Assembly: GCA_903887485.1 (NCBI GenBank)
Contig: CAISPV010000105.1
Coordinates: forward strand, 1-64,000
Source: an uncultured Desulfobulbaceae bacterium
Lineage (GTDB): Bacteria; Desulfobacterota; Desulfobulbia; Desulfobulbales; Desulfocapsaceae
DNA: 64,000 bases
Direction of reading: 5' to 3'
Of this stretch, positions 25,830 through 34,572 are shown piece by piece. Made by a program: the position numbers and the translations under genes. The notes under the pieces were generated by a model. That model was not told the origin of the DNA and did not search any database. It was given only the letters and a program-made list of their open reading frames with translations. The first letter of the stretch is position 1, and each line of letters begins with the position of its first letter.

Positions 25830-27013
25830 ACATAAAAGGAATCATTATCGGACTTATTCTGGCTGTTGCCCTGGGGTGCGGCTTCCTCTATCGCTTCACT
25901 CACCTCAAAAGCGGCGGTGGAAAACAAACTGAAAAGACGCAGGGACAAAAGGGTGATAAGGGCCAAGGCGGTGTCAAGATGACGGTTGAGGTCCAGAGGC
26001 AGAACGGCGTGATCGTTGCCCGTGCGAAAAAGGAACGGCTGGGAGGTGTAATCCGCGCCACCGGTAAGGTAGAGGCCAACGCTGACAGGATTGCCCATGT
26101 ATCACCCCGAATACCCGGGAAAATTGTCGCTGTCTCGGTTTCCCTCGGTGACCAGGTGTCCGCCGGACAAGTTCTGGCAACCTTGGACAGTGTCGAGCTG
26201 GGAGAAGCCCTCAATCGTTATCACCAGTCCAATACCAAGCTTGCGCTGGCAAGATCCAACATGGAGCGGATTAAAAACCTGGTGGAGAAGAAGATTGCCG
26301 CCCGTAAGGACATCATGCAGGCAGAGACCGACTTCAGGACCGCTGAAACCGAGTTGCACACGGACGAAGAACGCTTGTCTCTCTTGGGAATATCAATCGC
26401 CGACCTGAAAGGAGCAAACCACATTAAACCGCTTTTGCCGGTCCGTTCCCCCATAGACGGTATCATTACCGAGAAGCACGCCATCGTCGGGGAACTCTCC
26501 GATCCCACAAAAAGCATCTACACTGTCGCAGATCTTTCGTCGGTCTGGGTGTTGACGGATATTAACGAAAAGGACCTGGCAAAGGTCATGAAGGGACAGG
26601 ACTCCACCGTGAAGGTGGGCGCATTCCCGGACCGATCCTTCGAGGGGAAGATTACCTACATTGCCGACCTGGTGGATGAGGCAACCCGCACCGTCAGGGC
26701 CAGGGTGGATGTGAAAAACCTGGACCGGGCCCTTAAACCGGAGATGTTTGCCACTGTTGAGCTGACACTCCCCGCCACGGCATCACCGGTACTGGCTATC
26801 CCCGAAGAGGCTGTCCAGGAACTGGAAGGGAAAAAGGTCATTTTCGTTACCGAGAATGAAGAAGAATTCATACCCCGTGAGGTGCGGCTTGGCGAGATAT
26901 CCGGTGGAATGATAGAGGTGGTCGATGGTCTTGTCGAGGATCAGAGCTATGCGGTTAAAGGAAGTTTCCTTCTCAAATCAGAGATGAAGAAAGCCGAACT
27001 GGGGGAGGAATAA
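25826..27013 (+). CDS. czcB: RND efflux periplasmic adaptor, CzcB/CusB family
   Basis: A 395-residue membrane fusion protein. An N-terminal anchor (IIIGLILAVALGCGFLY) is followed by a Lys/Gly-rich linker, a lipoyl/barrel-sandwich part split by an alpha-hairpin (VSPRIPGKIVAVSVSLGDQVSAGQVLATLDS ... VRSPIDGIITEKHAIVGELSDPTKSIYTVADLS), and a beta-barrel with DGLVEDQSYAVKGSFLLKSE at the end. The KGSFLL and TVADLSSVWVLTDINEKDL blocks are typical of heavy-metal adaptors. It links the inner-membrane pump to the TolC-like channel. No His-rich N-terminal metal site is visible. Confidence 0.9.
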   Translation: MNIKGIIIGLILAVALGCGFLYRFTHLKSGGGKQTEKTQGQKGDKGQGGVKMTVEVQRQNGVIVARAKKERLGGVIRATGKVEANADRIAHVSPRIPGKIVAVSVSLGDQVSAGQVLATLDSVELGEALNRYHQSNTKLALARSNMERIKNLVEKKIAARKDIMQAETDFRTAETELHTDEERLSLLGISIADLKGANHIKPLLPVRSPIDGIITEKHAIVGELSDPTKSIYTVADLSSVWVLTDINEKDLAKVMKGQDSTVKVGAFPDRSFEGKITYIADLVDEATRTVRARVDVKNLDRALKPEMFATVELTLPATASPVLAIPEEAVQELEGKKVIFVTENEEEFIPREVRLGEISGGMIEVVDGLVEDQSYAVKGSFLLKSEMKKAELGEE

Positions 27014-27016
27014 TTT

Positions 27017-30000
27017 ATGCTCGATAAAATTCTGCAGTTTTCATTGAAGCAGCGTCTCCTGGTTCTGATAGCCATCGTTATCCTCATTGGAGCAGGAATC
27101 TGGGCGATGAAGAAACTTCCGGTGGACGCGTTTCCGGATGTGACCAATATTCAGGTGCAGATCCTTACCCAGGCAGGGGGAATGGCGCCTACTGAAATGG
27201 AAAAGCTGGTAACCTTTCCCATAGAAACCTCGTTGGGAGGGATCCCGAAACTCAAGGAGGTCCGCTCCATATCCAAAATCGGCCTGTCGGTCATCACCGT
27301 GGTTTTTGAGGACGGAGTGGACATTTACTTCGCCCGTCAACAGGTTTTCGAGCGTCTTCAGCAGACGAAAGAACGGTTGCCCAAAGGGGTCGAACCGCAG
27401 ATGGGTCCGGTCACGACGGGCCTTGGCGAAATCTACCAGTATCTTTTGGAAAGCGACAACTACGATGTTCGTGAACTCCGTTCTCTCCAGGACTGGGCAG
27501 TAAGGCCGCTTCTTCGAACCGTGCCGGGTGTGACGGATGTCAATTCATTCGGCGGTCAGGTCAAGCAGTATCAGGTCCTGATCGATCCGGGTAAATTGAA
27601 GAGTCTGGATCTGACCATTCACAGCGTGATGGCGTCCGTTGAAAAGAATAATTCCAATGTTGGGGCCGGATTTATCGAACACCGGGAAGAGCAGTACATC
27701 GTGCGCGGACTGGGCCAGGCCAAGGGGATTGACGACCTGAAGGAGATCGTGGTGGCCAGCCGTGGCGGCACTCCCATCCATCTCCATGATGTGGCCGAAG
27801 TTGTCATCGGCAACGAGCCCCGCCAAGGGGTGACCACCTATGACGGTAAAGGGGAGGCTGTGGCCGGGATCGTCATGATGCTTAAAGGCGCCTCCAGTAA
27901 AGATGTTATCGAAGGGGTCAAAGAGAAGGTGAAAACGATCCAGAAGTCTCTTCCGGAAGGGGTGAAGCTTGTTCCCTACTACGACCGGACCGAACTGGTG
28001 AACAAGACGATCACAACGGTACGCAGCAATCTGCTGGAAGGCGGAATGCTGGTTGTCGCCGTTCTGCTTTATTTCCTCGGGAATATCAGGGGGGCTGTCA
28101 TTGTCGCCCTTGTCATTCCGCTCTCAATGCTCTTTTCCTTCCTCGGCATGTATTGGCTGGGACTTTCCGCCAACTTGATGACCCTGGGAGCTATCGATTT
28201 CGGCATGATCGTGGATGGGAGTGTGGTTATGGTGGAAAACACCGTGCGCCACCTGGCTGAACGGAAAAGGGAAGAAGGGGTGCTTCACACTATCTTTCTT
28301 TCCGCGAAAGAGGTCGCCCGCCCGATTTTTTTCGGGGTCTTGATCATCATCATCGTGCACCTCCCTATCGTCACTTTGGCCGATATTGAAGGAAAGATGT
28401 TTTCACCCATGGCCTTTACAGTAGGCTTTGCGCTTCTTGGGTCTCTTATCCTGACCATGACCATGGTGCCGGCCCTCTGCTCGTTCCTGCTCAGAGGGAA
28501 AATAGTGGAAAAAGACCCCCGGCTGCTGGTGATGATTCGTAACACCTATCTGCCGATCCTGCGATGGAGTCTTGGCAACCCGAAGAAAACCTTGCTTGTC
28601 ACCGGTTGCGCCCTTGCCGGCTCCATTCTGCTTGCGCCTTTTCTGGGGAGTGAATTCATTCCCTCCCTTGATGAGGGGAGTTTGGCGGTTCAGTCGTTCC
28701 GTCTGCCGTCGGTGTCGGTGACCGACACGGCACGCAGCTCGGGGGCAGTTGAGAAAACACTTCTTTCCTTCCCCGAAGTGGAAAAGGTTGTGGCCCGCGC
28801 GGGCCGCGCTGAAATCGCCTCCGATCCCATGGGTATCGACGTTTCCGATATCTTCGTCAGCCTCAAGCCTCGCTCCGAATGGAAGACTGCTTCCAGCAAG
28901 GAAGGACTGGTTGACAAGATGCGGGAACGGCTGGAAAACGTTCCCGGCATGTCTTTCTCTTTCAGCCAGCCCATTGCCCTGCGGGTGGATGAATTGGTAT
29001 CGGGAGTGAAGTCGCAGGTGGCCGTCAAACTCTTCGGGGAGGATATGGAGATCCTCAAAGACAAGGCCAATGATATTACCGAAGCGATCAAGAAAATACG
29101 CGGGGCAGCGGACGTCCAGGTAGAGAAGGTCTCGGGCCTTGCCTACCTGCAGGTGCAGATCAACCGGAAAGCCATTGCCCGCTATGGCATCAACGTCGAT
29201 GATATCCAGGTTGTACTTGAACTCGCTGCCGGCGGGAAGGCCGTTTCCGAACTCTTCGAAGGGCAGCGCCGGTTTATGGTATCCGTACGCTTCCCGGAAG
29301 GACTGACAAACAGCCCGGATAAATTCGGTGAGCTACTGATCTCGGCGCCCAGTGGCGCCCGGATTCCCCTCAAACAATTGGCCCGTATTCTGACGGAAGA
29401 AGGACCGGCCCAAATCTCCCGAGATAACGGTTCGCGCCGTATCGTCGTCGAATGTAATGTCTCGGACCGTGATATGGGAAGCTTTGTTGCCGACGCCCAG
29501 AAGGCAGTGGACGCAAAGGTCAAACTTCCTCCCGGCTATTACCTCACCTGGGGGGGGCAGTTCGAGAACCAGCAGCGGGCCATGGCCAGGTTTGCCGTCA
29601 TCGTACCGATCTGCCTGGCGCTTATCTTTATTCTGCTCTTTTTTACCTTCGGCTCAGTCGGGCAGTCATTTCTCATCATGCTCAATGTTCCCTTTGCCCT
29701 GATCGGCGGGATTGTCGCCCTTTTCCTGCGCGGCATGCCTTTATCGGTTACTGCGGCAATCGGATTTATCGCCCTGTTCGGGGTGGCCGTATTAAACGGG
29801 ATCGTGATGGTCTCCTACTTTAACAAACTGCGGGACGAAGGTCTTAATCTGGACGAAGCGATTCTCAAAGGAGCTGTGGTGCGTCTTCGTCCTGTTCTCA
29901 TGACTGCCATGGTGGCCATGCTGGGTTTTATTCCCATGGCCCTGTCGCAAGGCATCGGCGCTGAAATGCAGCGCTCTCGCGCAACAGTAATTATCGGAGG

Positions 30001-30106
30001 ATTGGTTACCTCTACTTTGTTAACCTTGGTTGTCCTGCCGACCCTTTACCGTTGGTGGGAACGAAGAGCGGAAATTAAATTAAATCAAAAGGAGGTTGCC
30101 CGATGA
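27017..30106 (+). CDS. czcA: heavy-metal RND efflux pump, CzcA/CusA family
   Basis: A 1029-residue proton-driven inner-membrane pump with the 12-helix RND plan and two large periplasmic loops. The helix 4 motif AIDFGMIVDGSVVMVENT (about 392-409) is of the HME-RND Czc type (DFG..VDG....EN). Copper pumps of the CusA subgroup have a different motif there, so Co, Zn, Cd or Ni is more likely than Cu(I). The N-terminus KKLPVDAFPDVTNIQVQI is the family signature. It lies 4 bases after the adaptor gene and overlaps the PII-like gene by 4 bases. The length is normal and no frameshift is seen. Confidence 0.93.
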   Translation: MLDKILQFSLKQRLLVLIAIVILIGAGIWAMKKLPVDAFPDVTNIQVQILTQAGGMAPTEMEKLVTFPIETSLGGIPKLKEVRSISKIGLSVITVVFEDGVDIYFARQQVFERLQQTKERLPKGVEPQMGPVTTGLGEIYQYLLESDNYDVRELRSLQDWAVRPLLRTVPGVTDVNSFGGQVKQYQVLIDPGKLKSLDLTIHSVMASVEKNNSNVGAGFIEHREEQYIVRGLGQAKGIDDLKEIVVASRGGTPIHLHDVAEVVIGNEPRQGVTTYDGKGEAVAGIVMMLKGASSKDVIEGVKEKVKTIQKSLPEGVKLVPYYDRTELVNKTITTVRSNLLEGGMLVVAVLLYFLGNIRGAVIVALVIPLSMLFSFLGMYWLGLSANLMTLGAIDFGMIVDGSVVMVENTVRHLAERKREEGVLHTIFLSAKEVARPIFFGVLIIIIVHLPIVTLADIEGKMFSPMAFTVGFALLGSLILTMTMVPALCSFLLRGKIVEKDPRLLVMIRNTYLPILRWSLGNPKKTLLVTGCALAGSILLAPFLGSEFIPSLDEGSLAVQSFRLPSVSVTDTARSSGAVEKTLLSFPEVEKVVARAGRAEIASDPMGIDVSDIFVSLKPRSEWKTASSKEGLVDKMRERLENVPGMSFSFSQPIALRVDELVSGVKSQVAVKLFGEDMEILKDKANDITEAIKKIRGAADVQVEKVSGLAYLQVQINRKAIARYGINVDDIQVVLELAAGGKAVSELFEGQRRFMVSVRFPEGLTNSPDKFGELLISAPSGARIPLKQLARILTEEGPAQISRDNGSRRIVVECNVSDRDMGSFVADAQKAVDAKVKLPPGYYLTWGGQFENQQRAMARFAVIVPICLALIFILLFFTFGSVGQSFLIMLNVPFALIGGIVALFLRGMPLSVTAAIGFIALFGVAVLNGIVMVSYFNKLRDEGLNLDEAILKGAVVRLRPVLMTAMVAMLGFIPMALSQGIGAEMQRSRATVIIGGLVTSTLLTLVVLPTLYRWWERRAEIKLNQKEVAR

Positions 30107-30444
30107 AACAGATAATCGCCTACATAAGGCCGGCTGTTCTGGAAAGAGTCACGGAAGTTTTAAGGGAAATTAAAGGATTGTCCGGCATGAGTGTCTTGGA
30201 TATTAAAGGATTCGGACAGGGGAAAGGGGCTTTTTGCCGGGATGAGCGGGACGGAGAGATAACCTGGTTCTGCCAGTTTGTCCGCATTGAACTGATGGTC
30301 TCCGACACTATCCTCGGGGAAGTGGTAGAGGCAATTCGTGAGCAGGCCTGGACTGGTGAACGGGGCGAAGGAAAAATATACATCCTGGAGGTCGTGGAGG
30401 CGGTGCGGATACGGACCAACGAGCGGGGTGAAGCAGCGGTCTAG
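30103..30444 (+). CDS. PII-like signal protein linked to metal efflux
   Basis: A 113-residue protein with the PII fold: MKQIIAYIRPAVLERVTEVL, a T-loop region (SVLDIKGFGQGKGAF), and the C-terminal GEGKIYILEVVEAVRIRTNERGEAAV, close to GlnB GDGKIFVLPVEEAVRIRTGE. The T-loop is short or altered and lacks the Tyr51 uridylylation site of GlnB. A PII branch encoded next to CusA/CzcA pumps is known (PII-NG in the literature). Its ligand is not firmly established, but nucleotide binding is likely from the conserved B- and C-loops. It overlaps czcA by 4 bases and closes the operon. Confidence 0.87.
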   Translation: MKQIIAYIRPAVLERVTEVLREIKGLSGMSVLDIKGFGQGKGAFCRDERDGEITWFCQFVRIELMVSDTILGEVVEAIREQAWTGERGEGKIYILEVVEAVRIRTNERGEAAV

Positions 30445-30471
30445 GTACCAGTTCAAAAGAAATCCATCGGC

Positions 30472-30522
30472 AATTGATCATATCGACGCTTAGCTCAGGC
30501 TAAAATGTCGATATGATCAATT
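30472..30522. repeat. 51-bp hairpin with a perfect 16-bp stem
   Basis: AATTGATCATATCGAC (30472-30487) pairs perfectly with 30507-30522. The loop can form a second short stem (TTAGC with GCTAA). It lies 27 bases after the PII-like gene. No T-run follows on the plus strand, so it is either an unusual terminator, an mRNA end-protecting hairpin, or an operator for the lipoprotein gene at 30562. Confidence 0.75.
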
Positions 30523-30561
30523 AAAAAATGAATAAGTACAAATAGTTAGTTGGGGATCTCA

Positions 30562-31128
30562 ATGAAAAAGAAATCAATGATCGTCGGGGCTGCCTTGCTG
30601 GCAGGTCTTCTCATCAGTGGGTGCGCAAACAACAGGGAATTGATTGCAAAGTCTTCTCTTTCAATCAGAAATGATGTCTATTCTGAGACGTCAAGTGCGG
30701 AAGTCGAGTCTGGAAAGGCAGTTGCGGATATTAATTTTTCCGTAAAAAGGAACGCGTCACGCTTTGCCGAGATTTATTTTAAGCATAGTAATCCGCCTTA
30801 TCGTGTTCAATTAAATATTGATGGACAGACAATATTTCTTGAGGCCGAGCCGGTCCTGGAAGACAAATCACCAATAGATTCCAATATACCTGAAAGCGGC
30901 ACTGGTTGGAAATATCAGTTCAATAAGCGAATTGTCCTCGCTCCGGGAAAACATCAACTGACCATTACGCTCCCTGTTGATGATGTGATTTATGAACGTG
31001 AGCTTGATGTTCGATCCGGCTTCAACACGATCACCGTAATTCCTGTTTATAATTACCGGTCGCTTCGGCCATACCAAGGACAGAATTTTACCGCAGGGGT
31101 ACAGGGTTTGGAGGTAATAGTGAAGTAA
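30562..31128 (+). CDS. hypothetical lipoprotein
   Basis: A 188-residue protein with a signal peptide and lipobox (GLLISGCANNREL), so it should be acylated and anchored in the envelope. The mature part is beta-rich: YRVQLNIDGQTIFLE...PGKHQLTITLPVDDVIYERELDVRSGFNTITVIPVYN resembles a PEGA-like or surface beta-sandwich domain. TGGGGA lies upstream of ATG 30562, which is preferred to an in-frame TTG at 30550. No partner genes are evident. It sits between the efflux operon and a repeat element. Confidence 0.68.
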   Translation: MKKKSMIVGAALLAGLLISGCANNRELIAKSSLSIRNDVYSETSSAEVESGKAVADINFSVKRNASRFAEIYFKHSNPPYRVQLNIDGQTIFLEAEPVLEDKSPIDSNIPESGTGWKYQFNKRIVLAPGKHQLTITLPVDDVIYERELDVRSGFNTITVIPVYNYRSLRPYQGQNFTAGVQGLEVIVK

Positions 31129-31253
31129 TTCCAATTTGCATTCAAGCCGGCACCTTCGTCGGCGGCACTGCGCGGCTCCTCACCGTACTACCCGGTACTG
31201 CTTCGTCGCCGCTCGCTTGTCTTCTCGGTGTCAACTTGAATGCTTTTTGGAAT
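31128..31253. repeat. 126-bp element with 19-bp imperfect terminal inverted repeats
   Basis: ATTCCAATTTGCATTCAAG (31128-31146) is matched by the reverse complement of 31235-31253 with three mismatches in the middle. The GC-rich interior contains further complementary segments (CGGCGGC / GTCGCCGC and GTAC / GTAC). The left end overlaps the lipoprotein stop codon. It looks like a small non-coding palindromic element (MITE- or REP-like). Confidence 0.65.
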
Positions 31254-31339
31254 AAGGTTCTTCGCTGTTTGGGGTGGGTAAATACGATTGTATTTTCAGT
31301 GAACGCGCTTATCTGACTAACAATCGCTATTACATTTGT

Positions 31340-32257
31340 CTATGATCTACCCGAAACAGCGGGAACCTCATTTCCCTTGCCTATGGTCTCGATAAAGGCC
31401 GTGCACAGAGGAGACAGGGCCTGGTTCTTGCGGGTGACCATATAAAAAGGACGGATCATCGTTACTCCTTGAATGGCGACTGCCACCAGGCTGCCATGGG
31501 CGATATCCTCTCTGACCGCCTGAGATGAGAGGATGGAGATCCCGATGGCGGCCTTTATTGATTGCCGTATCGCCTCGGTCGTTCCCATTTCCGCCACCAC
31601 ATTCAGGTGGGCCGGATTCAGGCCATGCTGTTCCAGGATCTGAGAGAGGGCACGCCTTGTCCCTGACGAGTGATCCCGCATGATAAACGGTTCCGCCTTC
31701 AGTTGTTCCAGAGAAATTTCCCGCAGTTTGGCCCAGGGATGACCGGCATGCACGGCCAGGATCAGTTCATCGCTGAAGATCTCCTGCCAGATCAGACCGT
31801 TTTCCCGCCATTGGGCCCCAAGAATTCCCATCTCAAGCTCACCGGAAAGGATTTCATTGGCAATAGTCCTGGAGCCCGCGATGCGGAGGGTGATGGTAAT
31901 ATCAGGATAGCTTTTCTTGAAGGCGCCAATCTTTTCCGGCAGGATGTAGGCCCCGGGGATGGTGCCGGCGCCTATGGCCATCCGTCCGGCCAGGGTTCCC
32001 GAATAGTGTCCCAGCGCCTCCAATGCCTCCTGTTGTAGACGGAGCATTTTTATGGCATACGAATAGAGAATATTGCCGGCCTCAGAGGTCCTGATTTCGC
32101 GGCCAAACCGGTTTATCAGCTGCTGTCCGATTTCCTGTTCCAGGGCGCGGATATGCTCGCTGATAGTTGGCTGGGAAAGAAACATGGCCTCAGCGGCCCT
32201 GGTGAAACTTTTTAATTCGAAGACCTTGCAAAAGATGGCAAGTTTGTGGAGATCCAT
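31340..32257 (-). CDS. LysR family transcriptional regulator (selenium-associated type)
   Basis: A 305-residue LysR-type regulator. The winged HTH is at the N-terminus (FTRAAEAMFLSQPTISEHIRALEQEIG, residues about 18-44) and a periplasmic-binding-like effector domain covers 90-300 (GAGTIPGAYILPEKI...ELEMGILGA). It is divergent from yedF, and a regulator of this type beside yedF is a recurring selenium-metabolism arrangement. A T-N11-A dyad between the genes (32369-32383) is a good candidate binding site. The effector is unknown; CysB-like binding of a sulfur or selenium compound is a guess. Confidence 0.88.
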   Translation of the reverse strand: MDLHKLAIFCKVFELKSFTRAAEAMFLSQPTISEHIRALEQEIGQQLINRFGREIRTSEAGNILYSYAIKMLRLQQEALEALGHYSGTLAGRMAIGAGTIPGAYILPEKIGAFKKSYPDITITLRIAGSRTIANEILSGELEMGILGAQWRENGLIWQEIFSDELILAVHAGHPWAKLREISLEQLKAEPFIMRDHSSGTRRALSQILEQHGLNPAHLNVVAEMGTTEAIRQSIKAAIGISILSSQAVREDIAHGSLVAVAIQGVTMIRPFYMVTRKNQALSPLCTAFIETIGKGNEVPAVSGRS

Positions 32258-32368
32258 GGTTTTTCCTTGGGGTATCGGGTTTGGTGGTGGCTGTGATCTT
32301 CAATCTGATTTTTTCTTTCCAGAAAACTCTTTTCAGTATAGCAATTTATCATAAAAAAGCCTTGCCGG

Positions 32369-32412
32369 ATAGAAATTATCTATTTGACCACTAGAATGAC
32401 AGCGGCTATTTT
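32369..32412 (+). promoter_or_regulatory. LysR-box-like dyad and yedF promoter
   Basis: ATAG-AAATTAT-CTAT (32369-32383) is a perfect dyad of the LysR T-N11-A form. Directly after it come TTGACC (32384-32389), a 17-base spacer and TATTTT (32407-32412), a plausible -35/-10 pair for yedF, whose ATG is 48 bases further on. The box touches the -35, the position expected for an activator. Confidence 0.6.
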
Positions 32413-32460
32413 GAAAAAAAGTTCCTGCCATTCAGTGTCTTATAAAGGAGTGAGGTCAGT

Positions 32461-33090
32461 ATGAAACAGATAGACTGTAGAGGGTTGGGTTGTCCGGAAC
32501 CGGTGTTGCGGGCCAAGGCCGCGCTGGAGCAGGGGGAAAAGTCTTTTGAGATCCTTGTTGATAACGAGGCCTCAAGGGATAACGTATTGCGTTTTGGTCA
32601 CAGCCGAAATTGCAGGGTGGAATTGACAACGCTTGCGGACGGCTCTTTTTGCCTGAGTTTTTCGGCGGAGAACGAGGAAAATGCCGGGCCGTCCGTCCCT
32701 TTTGATGAGGCTGATTACAGCTGTGAGATCCCAGGTGGGCTGCCGGCGGGTTGCAATCTGGTCTATGTGATTGGCTCGGACTGCATGGGACGGGGCAGTG
32801 ATGAGCTGGGTTGGGCCCTGTTGCAGACTTATATTGCCACGATAAAAGAGGTCTCCCCCCAACCCAGCCGGATCCTTTTTTATAACGGCGGGGTCAAGCT
32901 GGTGGCGACTGCGGGCAAGGCCCTGGAGGCCTTGCAGGCCCTGGAAAAGAAAGGGGTGAAGATTTTATCCTGTGGCACCTGTCTTGAGTTTTTCAAACTG
33001 GAAAAGAAGCTGCAGGTGGGGACGATCACCAATATGTATGAGATCCTGGACAGCATGGCCGGCGCCGACAGGGTCGTCAGTCCTTTCTGA
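32461..33090 (+). CDS. yedF: YedF-like selenium metabolism protein
   Basis: A 209-residue protein of the selenium-associated YedF family. A TusA/SirA-like domain at the N-terminus carries the conserved CRGLGCPEPVL with Cys11 in CPxP, the residue that holds sulfur or selenium. The C-terminal half is a DsrE-like fold with FYNGGVKLVATAGKALEALQALEKKGVKILSCGTCLEFF. This two-domain form is known from bacteria that make selenocysteine or selenouridine. AAGGAG precedes the ATG. Its last 14 bases overlap the convergent ppiC-like gene. I found no selenoprotein gene or selenocysteine machinery in the window. Confidence 0.92.
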   Translation: MKQIDCRGLGCPEPVLRAKAALEQGEKSFEILVDNEASRDNVLRFGHSRNCRVELTTLADGSFCLSFSAENEENAGPSVPFDEADYSCEIPGGLPAGCNLVYVIGSDCMGRGSDELGWALLQTYIATIKEVSPQPSRILFYNGGVKLVATAGKALEALQALEKKGVKILSCGTCLEFFKLEKKLQVGTITNMYEILDSMAGADRVVSPF

Positions 33091-33988
33091 CCCCTTCGCT
33101 CTCAACCGTTCCTTCTTCATCATCCAGACTGACGATATGGAATAAGGACCTGAGCCAGGTCCGGCATGCATCCATCCTTGCTTCTCTGGTCAGGATCTGG
33201 CGAATCTGGGGCGCGGCCTCCTCAAAGTTTAAGCGTTGTCCGGGGTGGATCGCCTCACAGAAGAGGAGATGAAAACCTTGTTTTGTCTGGATAATTGGAC
33301 TGATCTCTCCTGCCGCAAGTTGAAAAAGGGCATGATCGAGTGGGCGACAGAGCTCACCGGGGCTGATTCGGCCTAAATCGCCGCCATCGCCGGCGGTTGT
33401 ACAGTCAGAATGAAGCTGGGCCTCCCGGATAAAGCCCTGCTGCTTGCTTTGCAGGCGGGAGTGAATGTGCATTGTTTGGCGCAGCAGCGCATCTTTCGGC
33501 AGATGCGAGTACCTGTTCTCGGTACTGATGAGGATGTGACGGGCACTGCGTTGTTCTGGAAAACAAAATGATCCTTGATGGCTATTGTAGTAGTCTTGTA
33601 TCTCTTGCTGGCTTACGGGTTTGGCATGATAGGCAACTCTGGCCAGGATAGTCTCTACTTTCAGGTCATTACCCAGGATGGTGAAGAATTCATCTGGTCG
33701 CAGGTTGTTTTTTTGCAGGTGGAGGAAAAATTTCTCTTCGCCGCCATGCTCTGTCTGGATCCAATAAAAAGTAGATTGAATCAGTTTGTCAGGAATTACC
33801 ACCCCACACGCCTCCTCAGACAGGAGGATCTGTTCATGCAGGGTTATCTCATGGTAGGCCTGTTGATAGGCCTCTGCATATTCTTCCGCAGTAAGTTCAA
33901 CAACCTCTTTCTCAAAAACCTGAAAAGCAAATTTCATGAGATGAAAGGCCAGAGCCGGTTCAATCTGTCTGGAAAGTATGAATTGCAT
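33077..33988 (-). CDS. PpiC-type peptidyl-prolyl isomerase, NifM-like
   Basis: A 303-residue protein. The N-terminal 130 residues are helical (SurA/NifM-like), and the parvulin domain follows (SARHILISTENRYSH...DGGDLGRISPGELCRPLDHALFQLAAGEISPIIQTKQGFHLL). No signal peptide is visible, which fits cytosolic NifM-like isomerases rather than envelope SurA/PrsA. The start is set at 33988 because GGAAGGAGG lies 7 bases upstream; a longer open frame to 34108 has no ribosome site. No nif genes are in the window. It overlaps yedF tail-to-tail by 14 bases. Confidence 0.83.
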   Translation of the reverse strand: MQFILSRQIEPALAFHLMKFAFQVFEKEVVELTAEEYAEAYQQAYHEITLHEQILLSEEACGVVIPDKLIQSTFYWIQTEHGGEEKFFLHLQKNNLRPDEFFTILGNDLKVETILARVAYHAKPVSQQEIQDYYNSHQGSFCFPEQRSARHILISTENRYSHLPKDALLRQTMHIHSRLQSKQQGFIREAQLHSDCTTAGDGGDLGRISPGELCRPLDHALFQLAAGEISPIIQTKQGFHLLFCEAIHPGQRLNFEEAAPQIRQILTREARMDACRTWLRSLFHIVSLDDEEGTVESEGVRKD

Positions 33989-34572
33989 GGTGACCTCCTT
34001 CCTGCTGGCAGATAACACATACAAGCTGTTACGAAATAACGTGTTTCTTGAGCCTCTTCCGACTGTTACAGTTATTTTTGAATGACGTCTCATGGATACG
34101 AGGATCATTCTCAGGGTACACTTTTATTGTAGCGCATCATCGGCGGGAAATAAAATTTTAAATGCAGAGAGGGAATAAATTACGGAAACGGAGGTGGGGA
34201 ATAGGGGGGAAAGCAGCTCTCCTGGCGGCGGTTAGCGGCGGGGTCCCTTTAACCGAAGGCGTTTCCAGCTCATTTACGAACAAGCCTCTTTTTATTTAAT
34301 GATCTGCTGATTTTATGATACCATCATTTATGGTTTGGTCCTTTCTCTTCAATACCTGCCAGCCGGACTCCATCCGCAGATGGCTGGCGCTGCGGTGTGA
34401 TTGGAGGAGGCCGTGGCCGAGGTGAAGAAGGCCCAACCGGACCGCTACTTCGGCCTGGAGCATGGCCGGTACCGCTTGCTGGTTTGCAAGATCCAGCGCT
34501 GGATCATGACCACCCTTTCCGGTCTTGCGGAGATGCTTCCCTGCTCCAAAATATTCATCAAGGAGAACTGAG
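33989..34572. other. intergenic region with a possible gene remnant
   Basis: No supported full gene. A frame from TTG 34401 to TGA 34571 would give 56 residues (with QPDRYFGLEHGRYRLLVCK) and runs straight into the kinase gene, with its stop 1 base before the kinase ATG. It has normal GC-rich codons and could be a truncated upstream partner of the kinase, or chance. AAGGAGA within its last codons is the kinase ribosome site. The part 34140-34400 holds nothing I recognise. Confidence 0.35.

Noticed and set aside
32461-33090. Selenoprotein (in-frame TGA) near yedF
   Set aside because: I saw no gene in the window whose family alignment needs an internal TGA read as selenocysteine.
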